A stretch of DNA of 39,574 bases from Lachnospiraceae bacterium (lineage in GTDB: Bacteria; Bacillota; Clostridia; Lachnospirales; Lachnospiraceae). The stretch is from positions 1-39,574 of the forward strand of contig JAKSSF010000021.1 of NCBI GenBank assembly GCA_024403235.1. Direction: 5' to 3'. The notes under the pieces were generated by a model. That model made no database searches. It saw only the letters and a program-made list of their open reading frames with translations, and was not told the origin of the DNA. Positions 1-8,347 of this stretch are shown in pieces. Position 1 is the stretch's first letter; each line of letters starts with the position of its first letter. The translations under genes were made by a program, and so were the position numbers.

Positions 1-1
1 T

Positions 2-265
2 GAGGCAGAGGTTAGTCTTGCATGGAGTATGGGAATGCTACATGATATAGGCCGTTTTGAACAATGCAAAAGATATGATACCTTTAATGATTCCCAGTCA
101 ATTAATCATGCTGAGTTTGGCTGTGAACTTTTATTTGGACAGGATATGCTCATTAAGCGGTTTGGAATTGATGAGGGCTATTATAAATTGATTCATGATG
201 CTATTTTTTATCATAGTTCATACAGGCTTCCGGATGATATGGATGCAGTGGAGGAGAGAGAATAG
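2..265 (+). CDS. HD-domain phosphohydrolase, partial (cut at both ends)
   Basis: The reading frame is open from base 2 and stops at 265, giving 87 residues. The visible HD signature is HDIGRFEQ, followed by a Q-S-I-N-H-A-E-F-G segment and a second histidine region (FYHSSYRLP), as in HD-superfamily metal-dependent phosphohydrolases. The start lies outside the window. The product ends in DAVEERE where family members normally continue through further helices, so the C-terminus is probably missing. The stop is followed within a few bases by DNA that reads as the start of gatB on the other strand, which points to a rearrangement or a wrong join. The substrate cannot be inferred. Confidence 0.6.
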   Translation, partial: EAEVSLAWSMGMLHDIGRFEQCKRYDTFNDSQSINHAEFGCELLFGQDMLIKRFGIDEGYYKLIHDAIFYHSSYRLPDDMDAVEERE

Positions 266-267
266 TG

Positions 268-333
268 TTTGGGTGGGGTGTCAAGTTCGACATGGCTGGC
301 CAAACCTATGCCGGTTTCGTACTGTTTACTCAT
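268..333 (-). pseudogene. gatB: 5' fragment of gatB (Asp/Glu-tRNA amidotransferase subunit B)
   Basis: Directly after gatA, an ATG at 333 overlaps the gatA stop (ATGAGTAA). It opens MSKQYETGIGLASHVEL, which is recognisably the GatB N-terminus (family form MKQYETVIGLEVHVELATKTKIF). Some residues differ (V to G, EV to AS, ATKT to DTPP) and similarity is lost after about 22 codons. The frame then runs to 211 through the back of the HD-domain gene. gatB is expected here because gatCAB is one operon and GatB is the kinase/tRNA-binding subunit. Only a degraded beginning is present, so this is a truncated gene or an assembly artefact. Confidence 0.6.
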
Positions 334-1798
334 TTTCTGCGACCTCGTGGCTGCTTGGTGTATATTGCAACTCCTGTTCCAATGCATACGCAATTTGCAA
401 CAGTTTCTGGTCTTCAAAAGCTTTTCCAATCAATTGTGCGCCGATTGGTAATCCATTGTCCGCATCTGAACATGGTAAACAAATCCCCGGTAAACCGGCT
501 AAGTTGACGGCTATGGTATAGATATCTCCTAAATACATCTTTAAGGGATCCTGTAAGCTTTCCCCTAGCTTCGGTGCTACCGTAGGCGCTACCGGTCCTA
601 AAATACAATCATAGGTTTCAAATGCCTTCTGGAATGCCTTTACAATCAAGGCTTTTACACGAAGAGCTTTCAAATAGTAGGCATCATAATACCCGGAACT
701 AAGTACAAAGGAGCCTAACATAATTCTTCGTTTTACTTCTTCTCCAAAGCCCTCAGAACGGGTCTTTTTATACATTTGATGTAAACCCTCATAGTCAGCT
801 GCACGATACCCATATTTTACACCATCAAAACGCTCTAAGTTGGAGCTTGCTTCTGCTGCTGCAATGGTATAGTAAGCAGGAATGGCGTATTCTACCAGGC
901 TTAAGTCAAACTCTTCTACAATGGCACCTCTTGCTTCCAGGGCTTTTGCAGCCTTCAAAATGCCTTCTTTTACCTGCGAATCCAGACCTTCTGTGAAGTA
1001 ATCTCTAGGTAATCCAACCCTCATGCCCCGAATATCTTTCTCTAACAACGCAGAAAACTCTCTGCTTGGAATGTCTGCAGAAGTACTGTCCTTCCAATCC
1101 TTACTGGAAATGGCAGTCAAAAGTGCGGCTGCATCCTTTACATTCCTGGTAATGGGACCAATCTGATCCAAGGAAGAACCATAGGCAATCAGTCCATATC
1201 TGGATACGGTTCCGTAAGTAGGTTTCATACCCACTACACCACAATAGCCTGCAGGCTGTCGAATGGAGCCACCGGTATCAGAACCCAATGCCAGGAAACA
1301 CTCCTTTGCTGCCACTGCCGCTGCAGAACCACCGGAAGAGCCTCCCGGTACATGGTCTGTTCCCCGGGGATTTCTGGTTACCCCAAAGGCAGATGTTTCT
1401 GTGGTAGAACCCATGGCAAATTCATCCATATTGGTTTTTCCAACCAAAAGCATACCTGCTTTTTTTACCTGTTCCATTGCGGTAGCGTCGAAAGTAGGAC
1501 GAAAGCCCTGTAAAATCTTAGAGGCGCAGGTGGTAGGAATATCTTTGGTACAAATATTATCTTTGATAGCAATAGGAACCCCTGCCAAAGGTCCTGTCAA
1601 TTCTCCTTTTTCAATTTGTGCCTGAGCCTCTTTTGCCTGTTCCATAGCCTGGTCTTTATCCAGATACAAATAACTGTGAATGGTTTCATCCACTTGTTCT
1701 ATTTGGGAAAACACTGCTTCCATGGCTTCCACAGCAGTGATTTCTTTTTGCTGTATTTTCTCCCCCAGTTCCAGGGCAGATGCTTGTAAAATATCCAT
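326..1798 (-). CDS. gatA: Asp-tRNA(Asn)/Glu-tRNA(Gln) amidotransferase subunit A
   Basis: GatA is the glutaminase subunit that releases ammonia from glutamine so that GatB can amidate misacylated Asp-tRNA(Asn) or Glu-tRNA(Gln). The 490-residue product has the amidase-signature core: the catalytic lysine in IAIKDNI (about residue 79), the Gly/Ser-rich stretch GGSSGGSAAAVAA (about 152-164) and GSDTGGSIRQPA with the cis-Ser and nucleophilic Ser. Length is normal for the family. The start at 1798 is preceded by AAGGAG. It lies 44 bp after gatC and overlaps the gatB start, so it belongs to an aspS-gatC-gatA-gatB operon. The identification is secure. Confidence 0.97.
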   Translation of the reverse strand: MDILQASALELGEKIQQKEITAVEAMEAVFSQIEQVDETIHSYLYLDKDQAMEQAKEAQAQIEKGELTGPLAGVPIAIKDNICTKDIPTTCASKILQGFRPTFDATAMEQVKKAGMLLVGKTNMDEFAMGSTTETSAFGVTRNPRGTDHVPGGSSGGSAAAVAAKECFLALGSDTGGSIRQPAGYCGVVGMKPTYGTVSRYGLIAYGSSLDQIGPITRNVKDAAALLTAISSKDWKDSTSADIPSREFSALLEKDIRGMRVGLPRDYFTEGLDSQVKEGILKAAKALEARGAIVEEFDLSLVEYAIPAYYTIAAAEASSNLERFDGVKYGYRAADYEGLHQMYKKTRSEGFGEEVKRRIMLGSFVLSSGYYDAYYLKALRVKALIVKAFQKAFETYDCILGPVAPTVAPKLGESLQDPLKMYLGDIYTIAVNLAGLPGICLPCSDADNGLPIGAQLIGKAFEDQKLLQIAYALEQELQYTPSSHEVAENE

Positions 1799-1842
1799 AA
1801 ATTTCTCCTTTTTTATGATATCAAACGGGACGGGAATTCTGA

Positions 1843-2136
1843 TTACCCAATTGTTTTCGGTACCTGATACATGTTTTCCTTGGTGCGTGGTGCATTTGCC
1901 AACGCTTCATTGCTGCCATCTCCACCGGTTACAATATCTTCTCTGAAAACATTTCCGCTCTGGAAAATATGACTGGCAGGCTCAATGCCTGTAGTGTCCA
2001 GTTCATTCAGTTTATCCATGTAGTCTAACATTCTGCCCATATCCTTTTTTGCCTGCTCCTTTTGTGCCTCTGACAAATCCAGTTTGGCTAAAATGCTTAC
2101 ATATTCAATGGTTTCATCATCAATTAAATGTGCCAT
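1843..2136 (-). CDS. gatC: Asp/Glu-tRNA amidotransferase subunit C
   Basis: This 97-residue protein has the small GatC fold: an N-terminal helix (DDETIEYVSILAKLDLSEAQKEQ), LDYMDKLNELDTTGIEPASH, and the extended C-terminal strap with FREDIV. GatC wraps around GatA and stabilises the GatA-GatB contact. The start at 2136 is preceded by AAGGAG at normal spacing. It is 38 bp behind aspS and 44 bp before gatA, consistent with cotranscription. Confidence 0.95.
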   Translation of the reverse strand: MAHLIDDETIEYVSILAKLDLSEAQKEQAKKDMGRMLDYMDKLNELDTTGIEPASHIFQSGNVFREDIVTGGDGSNEALANAPRTKENMYQVPKTIG

Positions 2137-2174
2137 ACTTACTCCTTTTTGTTTATCTTATCTTTTTACAATTT

Positions 2175-3506
2175 TTAGGGCTCTAATCTGCTCAAATCTC
2201 TTGGGAACAGAGTTGCCTCTCTGACATTATCTTCTCCCAAAATCTTCATAGTCAAACGTTCCAAACCAATACCCAAACCTCCATGGGGTGGCATACCGTG
2301 TTTGAATGCCATCAGGTAGTGCTCCATTCCCTCTGTGGTCATGCCGCGACGCTCTATTTTCTCTAACAGCATATCATATTCGTGGATACGCTGTCCTCCT
2401 GTTGTGATTTCCAGTCCACCAAGCAAACAGTCGAAGCTTAATGTATAGGTAGGATCTGCCGGGTCATCCATGGCATAGAAAGGTCTCTTTTTGCTGGGAT
2501 AATGAGTAACAAATACAAAATCTGCATCATATTCTTCTTTGAAATACTGTCCAATCAAAAGTTCCTCTTCCGTCTCCAAGTCGTAAGGGTTTCTAAAAGG
2601 TCTGTTGTATTTTTTTGCTACCAATTCTTTGGCTTCATCGAAACGAACAGTGGGGATTTTATCTGCTTTTGGTAAAGTTACATCCAAGATACGAAGTTCT
2701 TCCCCATATTCCTCCTGTAACAATTTGATAATACTCTGGAATACACCTGTTTCCATTGCCATAATATCTTCAAAGCTGTCAATATAGCCCATTTCAAAAT
2801 CCAAAGAAGTATATTCATTCAAATGTCTTTTGGTGTTGTGCTTTTCGGCACGGAAAACCGGAGCTGTTTCAAATACCCTATCAAATACACCCACCATCAT
2901 CTGTTTATAAAACTGTGGGCTTTGCTCCAAAATAGCCGGTCTGTGGAAATAATCCAATTTGAAAATATTAGCCCCACCTTCTGCTCCCTTGGCACCAATC
3001 TTTGGGGTATGGATTTCTGTAAAGCCCTGGCTTGTTAAAAAGCTTCTAAAGCCTCTTACAACACCCTCCTGAATACGGAATTTTGCTCGTTCTCTAATAT
3101 TTCTTAAAGAAATGGGACGAAGATTTAGGTTGGTTTCCAAAGTAGTATTCATTTTCCATTTACCTACCGGAATAGGAAGAGGTTCTGCTGGTTTTGAAAG
3201 TAAAGTCACTTCCTCCACATGTATTTCAAAGCCATGAGGTGCTTTGGGTGCTTCTACTACTTTTCCGGTAAATTCCAGGCAAGCTCCTTCATGTAAATGT
3301 TCACATTCCTCTAAATGACTGGTGCTTTCATATACACACTGTAACACACCATCTCTTTTTCGTAAGGTAACAAAATGCACCGTACCCATATTTCGTACAG
3401 AATGAACAGCACCATTGACTTTAATGCTTTCCTCACTTCCAATCAATGCCTGTAACTGTGCAATTGTCTTCGTTTCCTTTTCTTTTACGCCTGTTAAAAA
3501 TTCCAT
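2175..3506 (-). CDS. aspS: Aspartyl-tRNA synthetase, archaeal/eukaryal type (probably non-discriminating)
   Basis: This class II synthetase charges tRNA(Asp), and probably tRNA(Asn), with aspartate. I place the start at 3506 (MEFLTGVKEK) because AGGAGG lies just upstream, giving 443 residues. The order is an N-terminal OB-fold anticodon domain, motif 2 (FRAEKHNTKRHLNEYTS) and motif 3 (GGLGIGLERLTMKILG), with no bacterial GAD insertion, so it is the shorter archaeal-type enzyme. In the OB fold, the His of VHSVRNMG and the Pro of KAPHG match residues I associate with relaxed (Asp/Asn) tRNA recognition. Being in one operon with gatCA supports a role in making Asn-tRNA(Asn) by the indirect route. 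A T-box leader precedes it. Confidence 0.93.
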   Translation of the reverse strand: MEFLTGVKEKETKTIAQLQALIGSEESIKVNGAVHSVRNMGTVHFVTLRKRDGVLQCVYESTSHLEECEHLHEGACLEFTGKVVEAPKAPHGFEIHVEEVTLLSKPAEPLPIPVGKWKMNTTLETNLNLRPISLRNIRERAKFRIQEGVVRGFRSFLTSQGFTEIHTPKIGAKGAEGGANIFKLDYFHRPAILEQSPQFYKQMMVGVFDRVFETAPVFRAEKHNTKRHLNEYTSLDFEMGYIDSFEDIMAMETGVFQSIIKLLQEEYGEELRILDVTLPKADKIPTVRFDEAKELVAKKYNRPFRNPYDLETEEELLIGQYFKEEYDADFVFVTHYPSKKRPFYAMDDPADPTYTLSFDCLLGGLEITTGGQRIHEYDMLLEKIERRGMTTEGMEHYLMAFKHGMPPHGGLGIGLERLTMKILGEDNVREATLFPRDLSRLEP

Positions 3507-3591
3507 ATGCCCTCCTTTTTGTGTCATTCCGGATTCGGATTCCATCCGGAATAACCATTCACATGACTACTGGCAGTTCCTAAAGTAGGAA

Positions 3592-3633
3592 TAAAATAAG
3601 AAAACCAGAGGGAACATTTTCTGTTCTCTCTGG
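3592..3633 (-). terminator. T-box-controlled intrinsic terminator
   Basis: The minus strand reads CCAGAGAGAACA, loop, TGTTCCCTCTGG (one internal mismatch, 3605-3633) followed by TTTTCTTATTTT. It sits about 60 bp beyond the T-box antiterminator core and about 85 bp before the aspS start, as expected for the alternative terminator of this riboswitch. Confidence 0.88.
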
Positions 3634-3895
3634 TCCAATATTTGTCGCTAGGCTGCCAGAAACAAAAGTTATGTTTCCGGGACGGGAAATATTCCCGCGG
3701 TGCCACCCGTATTGAAAGACCTCTTTGTCTTTCCTCTTTCCAAGCATGTAACGTATGCAACTCGGGTTATCCTACTGTCTTTCAAATAACCAGCTCCCAA
3801 GTGTTCCCACGATTGTCTTCCGCCAATGGCACTCTCAGTCGGTGATGCCATCTTCCTGTTGTTTCCCTCAATCAGAGTCTTGTTCTTCGCTTTTT
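3592..3895 (-). promoter_or_regulatory. T-box riboswitch upstream of aspS-gatCA
   Basis: On the minus strand the leader carries the T-box antiterminator core GGGTGGCACCGCGG (rc of 3695-3708). An AGTAG element of the Stem III region lies upstream (near 3772) and a terminator lies downstream. In the Stem I region a GGGAAC-ACTTGGGAG segment (rc around 3795-3809) resembles a specifier loop. It reads AAC (Asn; rc of 3803-3805) followed by a purine, and overlaps GAA (Glu). T-boxes bind uncharged tRNA and prevent termination. An Asn (and perhaps Glu) specifier would suit an operon for tRNA-dependent amidation. The T-box call is secure; the specifier is tentative. Confidence 0.92.
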
Positions 3896-3911
3896 ACTGA
3901 AAAGAATACTA

Positions 3912-5126
3912 TCACAGCGCTTTAATCCTGTCAATAGCCTCTACTGTATTTTCATAACTACCAAATGCTGTTAGGCGGAAATAGGTTTCTCCGTTGGCGC
4001 CAAAGCCTGATCCCGGTGTACCAACCACATTGGCTTTTTCTAACAAATAATCAAAGAATTCCCAGCTTGTCATGCCATTTGGTGCTTTCAACCAAATATA
4101 AGGTGCATTCACACCACCGGATACAGTATATCCAGCCTCTTTTAAGCCCTGTAAAATGGTAGACGCATTTTTTTGATAATATGCAATCTGTTCCTTTAAC
4201 TGTGCCTGTCCTTTTTCAGAATACACAGCCTCTCCGGCACGCTGGATAATATATGGTGCACCATTGTATTTGGTACCATGTCTTCTGGCCCATAAACTAT
4301 GTAAGGTAACATCCCCACATTTCAAATCCTTTGGTACAACAGTGTATCCCAAGCGAACCCCTGTAAAGCCGGCATTTTTAGAGAAAGAATGTAATTCAAT
4401 GGCACAGGTTCTTGCTCCTTCACATTCGTAAATACTATGTGGAACCTCAGGCTCTACAATATAGGCTTCATAGGCTGCATCATAAATAATCACTGCACCT
4501 ACGCGGTTCGCATAATCTACCCATTCCTGAAGCTGTGCCTTGGTAATGGTAGCGCCGGTAGGATTATTGGGGAAACAAAGATAAATCAAATCCGGTGTTT
4601 CCGTAGGCAATTCCGGTGCAAATCCGTTTTCTGCCAAACATGGCATGTAAATCACATCCTTAAAGTTTTGGGTCAGTTCATCATATTCTCCGGTTCTGCC
4701 TGCCATAACATTGGTATCCACATATACGGGATATACGGGATCACATACTGCAATTTTGTTATCTACAGAAAAAATTTCCTGAATATTACCGGAATCGCAT
4801 TTTGCACCATCCGAAACAAAAATTTCATCTGCCTCAATGGCACAGCCTCTATCTTTATAATCCTTCTGCGCAATCACATTTCTTAAAAATTCATATCCAA
4901 GATCCGGTGCATAGCCACGGAAGGTCTCCGCCTGACTCATTTCATCTACAGCACTGTGTAATGCTTCAATAATAGCAGGTGCCAAAGGTTGGGTTACATC
5001 TCCGATTCCAAGACGAATGATTTTTTTGTCCGGATTGGCCGCTTCAAAAGCGCGCACTTTTTTTCCAATGGTAGAAAACAAGTAACTACCTGGTAATTTC
5101 AAATAATTTTCATTAATTTTGTACAT
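3912..5126 (-). CDS. dapL: LL-diaminopimelate aminotransferase
   Basis: DapL converts tetrahydrodipicolinate directly to LL-diaminopimelate using glutamate, bypassing the succinylase and acetylase branches of lysine and peptidoglycan-precursor synthesis. The 404-residue class I/II PLP aminotransferase begins [17 protein letters not shown] and contains the family pattern [12 protein letters not shown]. The PLP lysine is in [16 protein letters not shown], preceded by CFPNNPTG and the IYDAAYEAY segment. Length is typical. It follows dapF on the same strand, so two consecutive steps of the pathway are paired. A repeat-like element separates them, so cotranscription is not certain. Confidence 0.96.
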   Translation of the reverse strand: MYKINENYLKLPGSYLFSTIGKKVRAFEAANPDKKIIRLGIGDVTQPLAPAIIEALHSAVDEMSQAETFRGYAPDLGYEFLRNVIAQKDYKDRGCAIEADEIFVSDGAKCDSGNIQEIFSVDNKIAVCDPVYPVYVDTNVMAGRTGEYDELTQNFKDVIYMPCLAENGFAPELPTETPDLIYLCFPNNPTGATITKAQLQEWVDYANRVGAVIIYDAAYEAYIVEPEVPHSIYECEGARTCAIELHSFSKNAGFTGVRLGYTVVPKDLKCGDVTLHSLWARRHGTKYNGAPYIIQRAGEAVYSEKGQAQLKEQIAYYQKNASTILQGLKEAGYTVSGGVNAPYIWLKAPNGMTSWEFFDYLLEKANVVGTPGSGFGANGETYFRLTAFGSYENTVEAIDRIKAL

Positions 5127-5170
5127 AAACGTTCCTTTCTGTTCTTTATTTTATCATTTGTGTTTTTTAT

Positions 5171-5292
5171 GAATTCGCATATTCCAATGCAGACACGCTT
5201 GCGCTCTTTTCAGGCGTAGCAGTACTAAATTCGAGGCAAGCCTCTCATTAAGTGCTGACGCCTTCAAAAGGTCTGCATAAGAATAGCGAATC
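5171..5292. repeat. Cloverleaf-like inverted repeat between dapF and dapL
   Basis: The outer arms GAATTCGCATATTCCAATGC... (5171-5194) and ...GTCTGCATAAGAATAGCGAATC (5271-5292) are imperfect inverted repeats over about 22 bp. Inside, 5213-5262 forms a second long hairpin with GGCGT/ACGCC, AGCA/TGCT and GAGGC/GCCTC pairing. A small GC-rich hairpin lies near 5195-5203. Together they can fold as a multi-armed structure of about 122 bp. It fills nearly all of the dapF-dapL gap. It has the form of a miniature, non-coding intergenic repeat; no second copy is visible in this window. Confidence 0.6.
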
Positions 5293-5301
5293 TTTATAAC
5301 A

Positions 5302-6147
5302 TTAAATGTCTATTTCCCCTTCAAATACAGTTTCTGCAGGACCTGTCATCCATACCGTATTTTCTTCTCTATCCCAGGCAATCTGCAATTCACCGCCTAA
5401 TACCTTGACTGTAATGGCTTCCTCTGTCAATCCATTTAAGACACAGGCAACTGCGGTAGCACAACAGCCCGTACCGCAAGCCAGGGTTTCTCCACTGCCT
5501 CGCTCCCAAACACGCATTTCCACATGCTTGCTATCTATTACCTTCACAAACTCTGTATTGATGCGCTTGGGAAAAGCAGAATGGTTTTCAAAATAAGGCC
5601 CCATTTGCTCTAACGGAAGATCCTTCACTTCATCCAGAAATACAACTGCATGAGGATTACCCATTGATACGCATGTTATTTTATAATCTTTATTTAACTT
5701 TTCAACGCTTAAGGTTTCATTGATTACTTTTTCTTTATTCCAATTCACCGGAATGGCTTCTGCTTCCAGAATAGGACTTCCCATATTTACTCGAATATAC
5801 TTGGCTTTTCCATTTTCAATGGTTAAATCTAAATACTTGATTTGACCACCACTAATGACAGAAAATCTGGTTTTATCAGTAAGCCCCTTATCATACACAT
5901 ATTTTCCAACGCAACGAATACCATTGCCGCACATTTCCGCACGGCTGCCGTCCCCGTTATACATCTCCATTTCAAAATCTGCATCTTCCGATGGGTTAAT
6001 AAAAATAGCACCATCACTACCAATTCCAAAATGTCTGTCACTGATTCTTCGTACTAGTGCAGGCTTCTCTTCTGCCGGAATATGCTCTGTAAATCCGTTA
6101 ATATATACATAATCATTGCCACAACCATGCATTTTTGTAAATTTCAT
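5302..6147 (-). CDS. dapF: Diaminopimelate epimerase
   Basis: DapF interconverts LL- and meso-diaminopimelate, without a cofactor, using two cysteines. The 281-residue protein begins MKFTKMHGCGNDYVYI. It shows the first catalytic Cys in EMCGNGIRCVGKY and the second in ETLACGTGCCATAVA, with the substrate-binding NPHAVVF motif between. Length is standard. It precedes dapL in transcription order. Confidence 0.97.
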   Translation of the reverse strand: MKFTKMHGCGNDYVYINGFTEHIPAEEKPALVRRISDRHFGIGSDGAIFINPSEDADFEMEMYNGDGSRAEMCGNGIRCVGKYVYDKGLTDKTRFSVISGGQIKYLDLTIENGKAKYIRVNMGSPILEAEAIPVNWNKEKVINETLSVEKLNKDYKITCVSMGNPHAVVFLDEVKDLPLEQMGPYFENHSAFPKRINTEFVKVIDSKHVEMRVWERGSGETLACGTGCCATAVACVLNGLTEEAITVKVLGGELQIAWDREENTVWMTGPAETVFEGEIDI

Positions 6148-6192
6148 TTCTACTCACCTCTATTTCGTTTCTAAAGAAAGATACTATAAACC

Positions 6193-6738
6193 CTACTTCT
6201 GATACATAGCCAATATTTTTTGTGCCGTTTCTACCATATTAGTGCCACTATCCATACTGGTCTTTTGGAGATATCGGTAGGCTTCCTCCTCTGTTCTATG
6301 GGTATGCTCCATAAGTAGCAGTTTAGCAGCTACTATCTGGTCCTTTTCCACCAAATCTCTTTGAGTAGGCTGGCTTTTTTTCTTTTTCTTTTGCCTTTCT
6401 ATGGTATAACACAAATCCTCAATACAGGAAACAAAATCCTCTATTTTTAACGGCATTTCCATCATAATGACATCGGATCCCACATCCATCAAATGATTTC
6501 TGGATGCCAGGAGCACAAAGGAAAAGGTGTCAGGCAAATCTGCTTTTATTTCAGAAAACAGCATATCCGGTAATTTATAAGCCGTTACAATGATTCCACT
6601 TGTTAAGCCATCTGCATAAGCCAAAGCCTGATGACCGGTGGTGCAGACAGCTGTAACAGAATATCCACTTCGAACCAATAGGTTTTTGATATTTTTGGCA
6701 TTTTCCAACTTCGGGAAAACGACCAGAATATTTACCAC
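6193..6738 (-). CDS. ANTAR-domain RNA-binding antiterminator, downstream of glnA
   Basis: This 181-residue protein uses a GTG start at 6738, with AGGAGGTGAGAC upstream. The N-terminal part is receiver-like (MVNILVVFPKLENAKNIKNLL...) but lacks a clear phospho-acceptor set, so it is a pseudo-receiver. The C-terminal third (about 120-178: IVAAKLLLMEHTHRTEEEAYRYLQ...) is an ANTAR domain, which binds paired hairpins in nascent RNA and blocks terminators. It is 50 bp behind glnA and likely cotranscribed. The glnA leader holds a terminator, so it may control its own operon in response to nitrogen status. That last step is inference. Confidence 0.85.
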   Translation of the reverse strand: MVNILVVFPKLENAKNIKNLLVRSGYSVTAVCTTGHQALAYADGLTSGIIVTAYKLPDMLFSEIKADLPDTFSFVLLASRNHLMDVGSDVIMMEMPLKIEDFVSCIEDLCYTIERQKKKKKSQPTQRDLVEKDQIVAAKLLLMEHTHRTEEEAYRYLQKTSMDSGTNMVETAQKILAMYQK

Positions 6739-6788
6739 GCTGTCTCACCTCCTTCGCTATTTTTCTTTTATTAAATCTATATATAACT

Positions 6789-8120
6789 TTAGTATCTATC
6801 TAAATATTGCGCCAGTTCCCATTCCGTTACCTGGGTACGATATTGCTGCCATTCCTTATGACGGATATCCACATATCCCTCATACAAATATTCTCCCAGG
6901 ACCTCTTTCATAAAGTCATCCTTTTGCAGCTCTAAAACAGCTTCTCGCAAGGTTCCCGGTAATTGCTCTATGCCCAATGCTTCCTTTTCAGAATGGCTCA
7001 TTTCCTGCATATTCTTGGTACAATTCTTTGGTGGCTCTATTTTGTTTTCAATGCCCCATAAGCCTGCACTTAAACAAACAGCCAGTGCCAAATAGGGATT
7101 GGCTGCAGGGTCCGGACTCCTAAGCTCTACTCTGGTATGCTCTCCTCTGTCTGTTGGAATGCGAATCAGAGAGGTTCTTAAATTGGTAGACCAGGTAATG
7201 TCTACCGGTGCTTCAAATCCAGGCACCAATCGCTTATAGGAGTTGGTTAGAGGATTGGTAACAGCTGTTATGGCTTTAATATGGTGTAAAATGCCACCAA
7301 TAAAATAGTAGGCTTCCTTGCTGAGCCCATTTTCATCCGCAGTATCTTCAAAAATATTCTTCCCCTCTTTATTGATAGACATATTAATATGCATACCGGA
7401 ACCGTTCACACCGTATTTAGGCTTTGGCATAAAGGTAGCATGTAATCCATGCTTTCTGGCAATAGTCTTAATTGCCAATTTTAAAGTCATAATACGGTCT
7501 GCTGTATTTAATGCCTCTCCGTATTCAATATCAATTTCATGCTGTGCAGGGGCCACTTCGTGATGAGAGCTTTCTACTACGAAATCCATGTCCTCGAGGG
7601 TTAACACCATATCTCTTCTGGCATTTTCTCCAAAATCGATAGGGCCACAATCAAAATAGCCTGCTTTTTCCAGGGTTTGAGTGGTAGGCTTTGCATTTTC
7701 ATCAGTATTAAATAAAAAGAACTCGCATTCCGGTCCCACATTCAGCTCATAGCCCATAGCCTGTGCCTTGGCAATGGTTTTCTTCAACACATTTCTGGGA
7801 TCTCCCTCAAAAGGAGTATGGTCCGGTCTGTATACATCACAGATAAATCTGGCAACCTTTCCCTGCTGTGGTCTCCATGGGAATATGGTAAAGGTATCCA
7901 AATCCGGATACAGATACATATCAGATTCTTCCCTTCTGGTAAAGCCTTCGATGGAAGACACATCAAACCGGCACTGATTATCCAAAGCCTTTCCTAACTG
8001 GCTGGATGTAATAGCAACATTCTTCAAATTGCCATAAATATCCGTAAATTGTAAGCGGATAAATTCCACATCCTCCTCTTCCACAATGCGCATAATATCT
8101 TCTCTTGTATAATGATTCAT
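6789..8120 (-). CDS. glnA: Glutamine synthetase, type I
   Basis: GlnA makes glutamine from glutamate, ammonia and ATP. The 443-residue protein has the metal and ammonia-site motifs PECEFFLF, EVAPAQHEID, the ATP-region NGSGMHINMS, and RVELRSPDPAANPYLALAV. The length matches the short GSI-alpha form. The start at 8120 has AAGGAGG upstream. It is followed by the ANTAR gene and preceded by a promoter and a terminator hairpin, so control by attenuation is likely. Confidence 0.97.
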   Translation of the reverse strand: MNHYTREDIMRIVEEEDVEFIRLQFTDIYGNLKNVAITSSQLGKALDNQCRFDVSSIEGFTRREESDMYLYPDLDTFTIFPWRPQQGKVARFICDVYRPDHTPFEGDPRNVLKKTIAKAQAMGYELNVGPECEFFLFNTDENAKPTTQTLEKAGYFDCGPIDFGENARRDMVLTLEDMDFVVESSHHEVAPAQHEIDIEYGEALNTADRIMTLKLAIKTIARKHGLHATFMPKPKYGVNGSGMHINMSINKEGKNIFEDTADENGLSKEAYYFIGGILHHIKAITAVTNPLTNSYKRLVPGFEAPVDITWSTNLRTSLIRIPTDRGEHTRVELRSPDPAANPYLALAVCLSAGLWGIENKIEPPKNCTKNMQEMSHSEKEALGIEQLPGTLREAVLELQKDDFMKEVLGEYLYEGYVDIRHKEWQQYRTQVTEWELAQYLDRY

Positions 8121-8161
8121 AGGGTAACCTCCTTCGAATAGTTCGCCTTTTCTTTCTTTTT

Positions 8162-8194
8162 GAAAAAAAGCGTCAATACCCCCTGTACTGACGC
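8162..8194 (-). terminator. Intrinsic terminator inside the glnA leader (attenuator)
   Basis: On the minus strand GCGTCAGTAC, loop AGGGG, GTATTGACGC (10-bp stem with one G-T wobble) is followed by a near-continuous T run (rc of 8163-8169). It stands between the predicted glnA promoter and the glnA start, where no upstream minus-strand gene needs terminating. It therefore most likely attenuates glnA. Confidence 0.75.
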
Positions 8195-8207
8195 CTTTGT
8201 CTGAATC

Positions 8208-8259
8208 AGTTTACCTTGTTTTTTGCCTATTTGTCAACTTTTCTTTCTGTTTTTATAAG
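8208..8259. promoter_or_regulatory. Divergent promoters sharing one -35 region (glnA / membrane protein)
   Basis: Minus strand: TTGACA (rc of 8232-8237), 18 bp, TAAACT (rc of 8208-8213), driving glnA. Plus strand: TTGTCA (8231-8236), 17 bp, TATAAG (8254-8259), driving the gene at 8348. The two -35 boxes overlap in five bases, so the polymerases cannot both bind at once. Confidence 0.6.
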
Positions 8260-8347
8260 GAGTAGTCATATTATTTTCTTCCCCTACATACTGATATAAA
8301 AAGGTACCTTCTTTCCACTTGGAAAACCAGAAAGAAAAGAGGATTCT

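Noticed and set aside
3507-3760. Longer N-terminus for aspS or a leader peptide in the T-box region
   Set aside because: The AGGAGG just before 3506 defines the start, and the upstream frames overlap the structured T-box leader.
4437-4886. 149-residue plus-strand frame inside dapL
   Set aside because: Antisense shadow of a well-supported gene; no ribosome binding site and no recognisable family.
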